From assembly GCF_000237925.1 (NCBI RefSeq), contig NW_017386036.1:744001-808000 (forward strand): a stretch of 64,000 nucleotides of DNA, read 5' to 3'. The notes under the pieces were generated by a model. The model did not search any database and was not told the DNA's origin. It saw only the letters and a list, made by a program, of their open reading frames with translations. Numbering within the stretch: the stretch's first letter is position 1; the number at the start of each line of letters is the position of its first letter. Of this stretch, positions 1 to 11,136 are shown in pieces. A program made the position numbers and the translations under genes. This DNA is from Schistosoma mansoni. Taxonomy: Eukaryota; Platyhelminthes; Trematoda; Strigeidida; Schistosomatidae.

Positions 1-933
1 CTTCAGCTTAATGCAGTCAATTCGTTAGGTATAAAAATATGAAGATGTGTCAGATAAAGCTAATTGAACAACAATGTTAATGTCAAAAGGACCATCCGTG
101 TTAGCACTATTCATTGTGCACAGAGTACGTTTAGCTGTAATTTATAATACTAATACATTTCGAACAATAATACTAATGTTTTCATGTTCCCAACTTCAGC
201 AAAATCGTGTTATTGTGCGACCATTCATTGCAGTCGATAATTCCTGTCTCATAACGTACATCGTTCAGTTCTATCCTGGTCATGCATTTCCACAAAACTT
301 CAGTTTTACTCAAAGTTGGTCATTAATGAGCGCATGGCTATCGTAGATGCTGTCTATTTTGACGGTAATGTATAACAATCCAATAAAGTCTAGAAGCCCC
401 ATCCAATAAACCTACACACCGAATTAAGTTCGACTGGCGAAATCCATAATTCGACAACTCATATCTTTAACCCGAATGCAATTTAAACAGATTTCGAAAC
501 TTATGTACTGGAATGAATAAGTTTCTCTCAGATTATCATACTTCCTCGAGTTGATGTGGAGACAGTCTATGTAATGTATCTATCCCTGACACCTCATTTT
601 GGTGTTGATTCGAGCAAGTAAAATACCATCTCACATCAACTGATATTGAAACATTTAAGTGATATGATGCATACAATCAGCAATAAACTAATTAGTCAAA
701 CTGATTCTAAAAGCTGGTCTGTATGTAAATATGTCAGATAGCGAGCAACAGGCGTTTATTATTTTATTTACAATCGAGAATGCATCGCATATTGTCTAAT
801 TTTACGGAAAAATAAAATACAAATGAATGAATGATAAGCATTTTTCGACAAACAAATACAGTTCGACTTAAAAACGGCGACGATGTAGTCCATTCAGGTA
901 TGAGTCCAAACTAAGTTAAAATAAATTGCGGTG
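1..933. other. No gene seen; AT-rich sequence
   Basis: I find no convincing coding exon, repeat relative or RNA gene here. The open frames present lack recognisable motifs and codon bias. Enhancers or introns of a gene outside the window cannot be excluded. Confidence 0.5.
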
Positions 934-1043
934 AGCAAAGATGGACAGTTCCGTCCTATGCAGGTACATCCAGCTGACGAGTCCCGAATGGGACAAAACG
1001 CGCATTCTGGATTCCACCTCTAGCTACTGTCCATCTTTGCTTA
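934..1043 (+). repeat. Decayed SM-alpha-type hammerhead remnant with terminal inverted repeats
   Basis: The unit begins AGCAAAGATGGACAGT and ends with its reverse complement ACTGTCCATCTTTGCT. Inside, the hammerhead strand CTGACGA (974-980), stem II GTCCC/GGGAC and the stem I pair ATCCAG/CTGGAT can all be read. The conserved GAAA has become AAAA and the cleavage triplet GTC reads ATT, so self-cleavage is not expected. The tRNA-like half present in the copy at 52.5 kb is missing. I infer a degenerate, internally shortened member of the SM-alpha retroposon family. Confidence 0.75.
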
Positions 1044-2895
1044 TAATGCTTGTAAATTAAGGCTATATCGAGGCAATACGCGCAGTATGCACATATACCA
1101 ATAAGAGACTGATCATTTGCAGTTTTAAAAATCAATGGGAAGATTCAAACAAACAATACCAAGTGAATTTAAATTGCGGTAAGTTTATTATCTTTTGATT
1201 TCCGGTCAGAAGATACTGATCTCTCAGCAAAGATATGCAACCAAGTCCCACTTCCTTTGTTTATATTACCAGGTCAACTGTTCCTGTGGAACCACTAACA
1301 TTAGAGTGCGAATTATAGGTTCGTTAACGCGTTACATGTTTACATACGGGGCTGGTGGAGATGTTACCTTCTATTTTATCGTATTCAGGCCACAGAACCG
1401 ATATAAAGGTCGCTAAGTAACCTACTACCTAGCCGTACGGTGCCAGGATTCATTTCTTACATGGAGCGGATTGCACAACTTAGCTCGATCTTCGTGTAGG
1501 AAAAACGTTAGGACAGCTTTTACATCCTCCTGATCATGTACTTAGTTGTGAAATGGCACTGACGTTTTGCAACCTTATTTCTGTCCAGATGTAGTCTGTT
1601 ATTTCAATTGTTTTGCCTGATTTTTTTTCTGCATCAGATCTATAACAACATATACAAGGTATAGTAAAGATCCAATTTTAAGAGGCATTTTGTCGTTTAA
1701 CTTGTTTTGCTACAATCCGGGTTCAAATCTCAGTAGTTTTCAATAAGTTTCTGAAGTGTCACAAGTATAGGCAGGGGCGAAGACGTCTTCACTGCAGTTG
1801 AACTAAATGGAAGGATATGAAGTTATTCTGCGAACTAGGAATTCTTTAATTCTGAATCGGTAAAGCGAAATTGCTATGGTATACTAATTGTAACTGCATT
1901 TCAAGTAGTAAGCGCGACAGAATGGGAAAACATAGGGACATGTGTGTATAGTTGTCAACATTCAGTTCCTCAAGCTACACAAAGCCGAGTGCCAACAAAC
2001 AGCACAACTTACTTCGCTGCTACTCACGCCGGTCATATCATAGTCAACGAGCTTGTTCGCTGTCATACTTCTGGAAACCTCATCTTGATCCCGATGAACA
2101 TTTTCTAGCAGTGAGATAGACGCATCACAAACGTGCGAGCCATGTATTACTATTCTCCCCACAAACTATGTTGTTAATCAACCTGTCATTGGTATCAATA
2201 TTATTAAATAACACACTGAATAGCCTAGCTATAGCGTTCTCCTACACTGCATAGTAAAGCCTCGAACTCCCAGATAGAAGTACGGATTCCATCATCTTAG
2301 CTTTCGCAGAAATTCGTATGCAAGGTAGGTTGCGAAAAACATAGATGAGTATTACCAATCAAAGATGTTGACTACCTGGTGAAGGTCTGCATGATTTTGA
2401 TAACCAGTAGTTAGAAAGTTTGAATAATATGGTTGAGGATCGTTCTGCGTGGTGCGAGTTCATAATCTTTCTACAAATTTGAGACCTATGTATCCCTCAC
2501 AATTCTACCATACCTCACTATTTCGTATTTCCTTGAGTCGTGTATTCTATACCTAATTCTTCTCATTGTTTGTCACTACCTATACTATCCTGAGATTGGC
2601 TGAAACAAATCATGTTCTGCTAACGGGGTATAACAACATCAGGTCCCACGTTGTGACTGACTGGTTCAGTCAAAGTACGTATCCATGCTTGAACAAAGAA
2701 ACAACGCTGATCCTAGTACCACATATTGCTGCTGCACGTAGGTAACGTGTGAGTCAGGTGGTCGATGACCAGCTCCGTGTTTTGACCTCAATAACATAAA
2801 TTCAGAGATTGTAACATATCAGACAATAACTCAATCAACAGAGCATAACATGGCCTAACGACTGAAATGTTAAAACATCTCATAAAAACATAAAA
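1044..2895. other. Spacer between the SM-alpha remnant and beta-tubulin; no gene seen
   Basis: No recognisable coding exon. Around 2638-2660 the sequence ACGTTGTGACTGACTG resembles the 3' end of the RTE-like element near 27605-27620, so a short old retrotransposon scrap may be present. Otherwise nothing stands out. Confidence 0.45.
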
Positions 2896-2901
2896 TTTAT
2901 T
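2896..2901 (-). promoter_or_regulatory. Poly(A) signal AATAAA of beta-tubulin
   Basis: Read on the minus strand, AATAAA lies about 25 bases after the beta-tubulin stop codon, inside an AT-rich run. The position implies a very short 3' untranslated region, which is plausible but unproven. Confidence 0.5.
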
Positions 2902-2925
2902 TAACTCATTTTTAAACCGTTTAGT

Positions 2926-4337
<1,412 letters not shown>

Positions 4338-4660
4338 CCTAACAAGACAGACGCGTCACTGAAACAAATAGCAAGCCAGAAGTTTGAATGAAGTTGTCAG
4401 CGGCACCAAACAATGACTCGATGGTTATCATGGTTACGGTCCATAATAAAAAAACATAAACAGTTAAAACAAATCCAAATATTTTCCACCACATCGAGTA
4501 TTCTCAGGTTTCTCAAAGTCATATTTCTGTGAGCTTCTGCAAGCTTTATAAAACGCTTTATCAGATGAGTTCGTAGACTCAACTTCAAGCCCTATTGAAA
4601 ATCTCAATTTAGTGAATTTTTACTGATTGGAGTGTAAGTGTTTCAGGGCCCAAACAACCA
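4338..4660. other. 5' flank of beta-tubulin; promoter not identified
   Basis: This stretch should hold the beta-tubulin promoter and 5' untranslated region on the minus strand, between the start codon and the DNA transposon to the right. I do not see a clear TATA box at a sensible distance. Confidence 0.35.
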
Positions 4661-4801
4661 ATAAAGGGGAAATAAAGGCGAACAAAGGGGAAATAAAGCG
4701 GACGAAAGCGTAAATAAAGGGGAAATGTCGCTTTTTCGCCTGCACGTCGGTTATTTAGGGGAAAAGTCGCTTTTCCCCCCTTACGTCGTATATTTGGGGG
4801 A
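4661..4801 (+). repeat. Subterminal-type tandem repeats of the DNA transposon
   Basis: Between 4661 and 4725 the motif GGGGAAATAAAG and close variants recur about three times. It is followed by two imperfect 36-bp units (4727-4762 and 4766-4801), each starting GTCGCTTTT and ending in a run of G after TTATTTA or TATATTT. Clustered short repeats just inside the ends are typical transposase-binding regions of CACTA elements; that role here is inferred. Confidence 0.5.
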
Positions 4802-5108
4802 TATTTGTAGACAATTTGTCGTAACGTATAACATTTGAATGAACCGCAATAAGGAACAACATTTTGCTGAGTATGTCAAAAATAACGAATTATTACATTA
4901 AATTCATGAATTTCATCATTATTACTCATGCAATAAAATACGGACACAGGCTTTCGTATGTGATGCGTTTGTACTTACTTTCTCTGTTGTTTAGCTAAGG
5001 TGTTCCGACATGGTTGGCCGCCATCACAAATTATTTACACGATGCAAGTGAGTGACGTGCTCTGTGTTTTTAGTTCCTTCTAACTGTTTATGTTGTTAGT
5101 CTAATAAC

Positions 5109-7208
5109 ATGAGTTTATGCGAATTCAGTGATAGAGCTCGTAGACGTAGGGCAACCGTGAACTTGTCAAGAGTCCTCGGATGTCATAGAACTACTTATAA
5201 CAGACGTTGGAATAAATTACGTAACGATTTTCTGAGGAGACATGACTTGCTTTCGTTTAGTAACTTTGCTAATGAAAGCACAACTACAGGTAACTGACTT
5301 TAGCAACTATATATGTATAAACTATGTCAGTTGACAGAGAAAATAATTGTCATGAGATTCCTTCAACTGTATTACCTTCCACAAGCTGTACCAATGAAAG
5401 GCTTCTGGAAGATAATGGTACGTGTTTGAAGTTCATACGCTAATAAATTTATTATAGAATGTTCTACCGTCGATTTACCCTGTCAAAAGCCTTTGAGTCG
5501 CAAAGAGAAGATTAACAGGATACTAATGCATTTAATGACATCCACCTATCTGAGTATCCGGGATGCAGACAGGGTTTTGAATGAATTTCGCCTTATCGTA
5601 CCAGACTTGCCAACGAGCATTAGAAGTATCTTGAGAACATGCACAAGTGTACAACCTAAGTCCATCAGCAGCGGGGTTTACTACCATCTTGGATTGAAAA
5701 CTAACCTCCTAAGATATGTCGAACTTTGGTTGTGTACTTGCGATTTTGACAGTCTGCAATTATATATTAATGTAGATGGCCTTTCTATGTCAAGGAGCTC
5801 CAGTCAACATTTGTGGCCTGTATTAGGAAGGATCGTTGCACCCAGACTTAGTGATGTTTTCATGATAGGGATCTACGGAGGGAATACTAAGCCGGCACAA
5901 TTCAACGAAATTTCTGCCGACACTATTTCTGAAATAAAAGAAATGACTGAAACGGGTCTACTAAGTGTAAGGTTCAATAAATACATAGCTATTAAGTTAA
6001 GTGCAGTTATATGTGATGCACCGGCTCGTTCGGATGTTAGGTACACTGTTAATCACAACGCCAAAGTAGGTTGCGACCGGTGCGTGGTTAACGGTAGACG
6101 ACTTGATGGAAGGATGACTTTCCCAAACGGTGAATATACATTAAGAACGGACGACACTTTCAGGAATCAAACACAATATATTCACCATAAAGGTCATTCT
6201 TTATTCGAAAGTCTACCAATAGACATGATATTAACTTTCCCCTTAGATCCCATGCACATGGTTTACTTAGGTGTCACAAAGAAACTTGTGACTCTCTGGA
6301 TAGAATTAGGACACAAGAGACTAAAGAACATGAACTCATGTGTAATTAGGACCATAAATAAGTTGATATCTAGGTGCGTAGAAAGCACTCCCTCTGACTT
6401 TCCGCGTAAATGTCGAACATTAGACTACTTATCTGTATGGAAAGCGACAGAGTGTAGGTTGTTTCTTCTATACTTAGGCCCGGTTATTCTCCAAAATATT
6501 CTGCCTAAACCTTTGTATATAAATTTTAAGTGTCTTGCTTTGTCTATGTACTTGCTTGCACATCCTAAGTTTTATAATAGGGTTACAGAGTCTGTTAGGA
6601 TGGATTTAAGGAATTTTCTAAGAGAATATGAATGGTGTTACGGAAGTGAGAACTTGGTATATAATGTGCATTCCCTACAGCATCTTCCTGACGATGTTCT
6701 AGCACATGGGCCGTTAGATAGCTTCTCAGCATTTCCTTTCGAGTCTTACATGAGACAAATTAAGCAATCAGTACACAGTGGGTATTCCGTGGCTAAGCAA
6801 GCAGCTCAGCGTTATGCGGAACAAATGTCTTTCTGCGATAGGCTCCAGGTAGACATTTCGACTAATGATAACCCAGTTATAGGTACGGCTGACTCACGCA
6901 AGCAAGTAATAATGTTTAGGAATAGCAAAATAAATTCTTTTCATCCTGATAACGTTGTAGTAGTAAAGGGTAAGCCGGGATTGATTACTGATATTCAGGA
7001 TAGTGGCCTATTGAAATTCAGGCAATTTACTGACCCACAAAATTACTTTACTGATCCATTTCCTTCCACTGACATAGGAATATTTAAATGCTCCGTAGTT
7101 TGCAGTGCTTACAGTTGGGTTTCCATCCATGATGTTGACTGTAAATGTATGTCTATTAATTGTGTTAATCATTTGGTTGTTGTCCCTTTGTTACACACTG
7201 TAATGTAA
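5109..7208 (+). CDS. CACTA/EnSpm-like transposase, three exons
   Basis: Exons 5109-5289, 5331-5417 and 5458-7208 join in frame to give 672 residues; introns are 41 and 40 bp with GT/AG ends. The N-terminus is basic (DRARRRRATVNLSRVLG) and may bind DNA. The large exon carries the family's blocks: VDGLSMSRSS, CDAPAR followed by a CDRC pair, DPMHMVYLGVTKKLVTLW, WKATECRLFLLYLGPV, and HSLQHLPDDVLAHGPLDSFS with FPFESYMRQIK, the last resembling DUF4218. The protein ends VVVPLLHTVM. By family it would cut and paste the element; catalytic acidic residues were not assigned. The frame is wholly open, unlike most transposon genes in this window. Start chosen as the first ATG in frame. Confidence 0.72.
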
Positions 7209-7245
7209 TTGTGTTTCCTTAAATTTACTTTTATGATATCTTTAG

Positions 7246-7721
7246 TCTCCAATCAATAAGTATGTAATCCTTAAGAAACAAGGCAAAAGTAATCTCGTGA
7301 TTGCATCGGGACTTTGGGTGATTGGAGAAAAACGCTGTCTGTATCCGAGGGAGAACATTGACCTTCATCTGCAAAACAATGACCTACCGGAAGACAATTG
7401 GTCTATGTTCAAATGCAGTATTGTTCACAAATGCGGTTAGTTAAAGACATGCAAATTATCGCTTCTTGTAGAAAGTTTGAAATCAGCCAATGAATTGTTA
7501 GCAGCGTTGAATGTGTGCTATGCTACTGATGAGAACTATCCGCCCGACGAAAATACGTTGCCCTTTAACACAGATAAACAAAAGAGGTCAGTTCAACAAT
7601 CCTACTTACATTTCGTAGAAGTGCATTAAAACGTAAACAAAGTTTTCTTTACAATTCCGTGGACATGGATGTCGCGGAGATGCAGGCTGGGAATACCCGC
7701 ATAAGAGGGTTACCCGGGTAA
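7246..7721 (+). CDS. Second ORF of the DNA transposon (companion protein), 5' end not found
   Basis: Three pieces, 7246-7435, 7472-7586 and 7619-7721, are joined by introns of 36 and 32 bp with GT/AG ends and keep one reading frame of 135 codons to a TAA. The protein begins in an exon preceded by a good acceptor (ATATCTTTAG), so an upstream exon is required; it may be shared with the transposase transcript through alternative splicing or lie elsewhere. The segment WVIGEKRCLYPRENID followed by NWSMFKCSIVHKC and ESLKSANELLAAL resembles, from memory, a small domain seen beside this type of transposase in other animals. Its function is unknown. Confidence 0.5.
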
Positions 7722-7730
7722 CCCTCTTAT
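7701..7730. repeat. Perfect 30-bp palindrome
   Basis: The half-site ATAAGAGGGTTACCC is followed at once by its exact reverse complement, with no spacer. It overlaps the last codons and the stop of the second ORF. It could form a cruciform in DNA or a tight hairpin in RNA, or bind a dimeric protein; which one is not known. Confidence 0.9.
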
Positions 7731-7989
7731 GACTTGAAGCCTCATAAATACGCTTGATTACCCAAATAAATAGCTATTTAGGCACAGTACTAATTCAAAT
7801 TTCGGGGTAACACCCAGAAACTAAAGACAGTAAAACAGAGTGGACTGTAGTCGCACATTTTTCTCTTCCCGAGAACTCAAAATCTAAAATTTGATGCCAT
7901 CTGATCTAGTCACAAAGACTTGATAGGAATGCTATTATCATATTATTATGGAGCAATGACAGTGTTGTATGATTTTGAAAATACCACTG

Positions 7990-8850
7990 GTATTCAGAGA
8001 TTGACAGTGCCTTAACCAGTAAAACCGTGCTCGTAGAAGTCAGTCTCTGCGTAACAGAAGCAGGCTTCGATGTTGTCTGGTTAAAAAGGCATTGTTTGAA
8101 ATAATGGTGGGTTCATAGTCTTTAACCTAAGTACCTTAGGTGTCTGTCAGTCATAGCATGTATGAAAAGCAGGAATGAACGATTAAAAAAGATATCCAAA
8201 AACACGAAAACAATGTAGACCATCAACGTTGATGATCTATGTCGAATGTTCGAAGGCCTACTCGATTAAGTCGGACACGGTGTAACGAACAAGCTAACGT
8301 CGAAGTCACACGTCGCGATCAGCACTTTAAGTGAATTGCCCCATCGACCCATCAAGGGACCATGGATGCTCTGAAGACTGTACAACACAAAGGACGTTAT
8401 TACAGGAATATATTAGTTAAAGTAGATGCGAGCGAAAGTAGAACCACTGCCGCATGAGCCAGTCCATGGCGTATGACTAACTGATGCGCGTTGATTGTCC
8501 TTGACTTTGATGGGGATCGATGATCTGTTCGATATTTAGTGACCCAACTGTCGGATGATTTGGCTAGCGTTCAGTGACGTTTCACTGACCCTACAACAAG
8601 TATCACAATATATAAAAATTTAAATAAAGCAATGATTTCTGAGATTCCAAAAAGGAGCAGACTCACAGTTTGCAAGTTGGTGTACCAGATTACGTCAAAC
8701 TCACCAATGCTGATGCCATAGGTATTTTTAGTTTGACAACACTTTCACCAGCAAGACTTTCTGTAATTGAATCATGCCCACCCAGTGAAATCAAAAGTCA
8801 GTAGCGGGGAGGTTCGAAGACGTATTTGATAGGCTATCAATATATCGAGT
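7990..8850 (-). mobile_element. Gypsy-like family C: gag start and leader/LTR fragment, with an insertion
   Basis: On the minus strand, 8850 to about 8110 matches the leader/LTR regions at 16050-15660 and 51885-51535. After it, 8108-7990 encodes the first residues of the same gag (PDNIEACFCYAETDF), broken by stops. Compared with the other copies, 8217-8600 is extra: a roughly 384-bp insertion I cannot identify. The gag is therefore a truncated pseudogene and the copy is old. Confidence 0.6.
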
Positions 8851-8851
8851 C

Positions 8852-9192
8852 CTTGTCGTCCAATTATATCTTCATATCCGTTGCTGTCCACCCACGACAT
8901 GGTATTCAGGTCTCCCATCAAGATGGTCAGGTCCTTTTCTGAACACATAGTTATGAATGATTGTGGCCCCTCGTGAAGCTAGCCTTTGAAGTCATCATTG
9001 CTATCATTGAAGAGTGCATAACATTGGATAACATTCATTGTGATCTCCTACTTCTTTGTGTTTTTAGAATTTTTTTATGATTCCGTATCTGTGAGATTCC
9101 CATCGTATAAGTGCTTTACGTGCTCCTTTGGAGAGCATCACAGCAACTACCTGAGTGTTCGGAGCATTTTCCTCTTCGTTACCGGAGTACAG
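8852..9192 (-). repeat. Left arm of a 341-bp inverted duplication (SR2 endonuclease fragment)
   Basis: This stretch is, as far as I can read, identical to the reverse complement of 11543-11883. It is a piece of a decayed SR2-like endonuclease region and carries the same lesions as the right arm. The right arm lies inside a longer SR2 copy while this one is abruptly flanked by unrelated DNA, so the left arm is the derived copy. Confidence 0.85.
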
Positions 9193-9763
9193 TACTGTTG
9201 GGACTATTACAAGTATTTGTATAGGAATGACAATAATAACCATAGTAATAGTAATCATAAATCTCACATTGTTTGCTTTAGCATTCTCTGATAATCTTGA
9301 TTGAATATCAACTCATATAGTTCGCGTAATTATTTTCAATTTGAAGAGTTAACATTAAAAATGCATTTTAAAAAAGATGACCATATATTATCTTCGTATT
9401 AAATACTGGTTAATTTGTTACATATTATCTTCAGCTTTGTCTTTTCTTTTTACCAAATGGAATAATTGTAAACCAGGTTGTACTTTAATCATTATTTTTA
9501 GTCATCTAGGTTTAACGATCAATTATTCTTCATCACCATTCAGTCAGTCCTTATCCCAATAAATTGTATTTCTTTTCCAATCGTAGGAGACATTTAACCG
9601 TATAAAGTAATCATTTTTATACTTAAAGGAAAGTATCTACAGTGTTTATGAAAGCTACATTCCAGATGACACTTGAATGTCACTGTTAAAGTGTAAATTA
9701 ACACTCACATAGTATTAACCTTCATCATCAGTTCTCGGTTGAACTCAGTTTTTCATGCGACAA
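9193..9763. other. AT-rich spacer; no gene seen
   Basis: Short open frames occur but have no motif or codon signal. An irregular AAT/AATAGT-type simple-sequence stretch occurs near 9225-9255. Confidence 0.45.
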
Positions 9764-9926
9764 TGTGGTGTTTGAATGGACCGATGATTCCCTTGTGTTT
9801 ATGACTGTTTGATTTTGAATTCCAAATACAGTACATTCCTTCATGCTAATCTAATACTTCCTGATTAAATTGCATTGTTTCTGGAATTACTAGTTTATGC
9901 TATAATTCAAATGCTCCTAGTTATCA
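9764..9926 (+). repeat. Degenerate solo LTR of gypsy element B
   Basis: The stretch starts TGTGGTGTTT and contains TTTTGAATTCCAAATACAGT, followed by a C/T-rich centre and TATAATTCAAA, in the same order as the LTRs at 38892-39057 and 46738-46902. No internal element sequence adjoins it, so it is read as a solo LTR left by recombination. The flanks show no clear target duplication. Confidence 0.7.
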
Positions 9927-11136
9927 TGGAAAATTACTGTCAACACTTCGCCTTATCATCAACCATATTTTTAAGTACCTGTTTTATTCCATGGATCTGA
10001 GACCATCAAAACCTATTGATTCATTAGGATAGAAACAGTTTTTATGACGAATAATCACTGAATATAACCTGTCTTTTTTCCATTGATTCCCCTTCACACT
10101 GTTACTGGATTCATACTTCTTGGCTACCACATGTAATAAATTTACCACAAAATATTTTCAACTTCTCCATAACTTGCAAATTTTTCTGGTCGGTGATCAC
10201 ATGAAGTTTGTCAAACAGAAACTCCTATAGTGTTCTAGAAGTCAGTGATGCAAAAAATGTCTGCATAAACAACTCGTTATTCCAGATGTCTAATAGCAAT
10301 TTCATGTCCGTATTTGAAACATAATTCGGATATCCGATTATATCTTATATAAAACACATAGGTTTCAGCTGCCGTATTGCTACAAAAGCCCAATGTACTA
10401 TATGTATCTACCATTTCTCATAATATATAGACCTTCCACCTTCTGAAAGTTCAAAATTCGAACCAGCTAAATCACTCATACATCTTGGATTCAATAGTTG
10501 TCTAAGTGATATCATTGAGAGATAATAACTGGACAATGGATGGTAACCATTATTATAGGTTATGGATCCTCAAATAAATTAAGCCGACAGGTGACCTTTA
10601 ATTAAGCTAACATTATTACCAATAAACTCTAATTGTCATCATCTCCTTAACTTCATGTCCACCACCAGTTTGTGGTTTCTAAAAAGAAAATCTAACTTAT
10701 TCAATAACTTTTTAATTATTAACTGTGCTGATTTCTGATGCATAAACATTCACATTTTTTGAACACCAAAGTAATTATACTTACTAAAATATTTACACAG
10801 GCAGTTGATGTTTCTTGGCAGTAGTAATATAGTCATTCAGAAAAGACACCACTAACCGAAGTCCATCGTATAGTTTTGATATAGTCGCATCGAAATTATT
10901 TTCCAATAGGTATTTCTAACGATTATTTTTACAACTCATGTTTCTGACAAAAGAAACTCTTTCTACGTACAATATGCTAGTCAATCAACAATCTTTCACT
11001 TATATACGATGAAATTTCGAAAACCATTGAATAGAAAAATCAATGACGAGGAGAAACTTTATCTGTGACTGGACTAGTTACCGTTAACACATTTACTGGT
11101 TCATCAAGAATTATTCTAGAGCATATGAATATCGTA
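9927..11136. other. AT-rich spacer; no gene seen
   Basis: I see no exon, RNA gene or recognisable repeat. The stretch lies in the loop between the two arms of the 341-bp inverted duplication. Confidence 0.4.

Larger units (their letters stand above)
4661..7730 (+). mobile_element. CACTA/EnSpm-like DNA transposon (ends not fixed)
   Basis: The block holds subterminal-looking repeats on the left, a spliced transposase gene, a second spliced ORF and a 30-bp palindrome on the right. The transposase belongs to the animal group with a DPMHMVYLG block and a DUF4218-like region; a CACTA element (SmTRC1) is known from schistosomes. I could not locate CACTA termini or a 3-bp target duplication, so the boundaries given are only the visible coding and repeat content. 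Both ORFs are free of stops and frameshifts, which suggests a young, possibly autonomous copy. Confidence 0.6.

Noticed and set aside
4661-4801. CRISPR-like array
   Set aside because: Units are imperfect, adjacent and few, in a eukaryotic transposon end; there are no spacers of even size.
9040-9291. Two identical 50-residue open frames near 9.1 and 11.6 kb as a possible duplicated small gene
   Set aside because: They are antisense readings of the duplicated SR2 endonuclease fragment; the identity comes from the inverted repeat.
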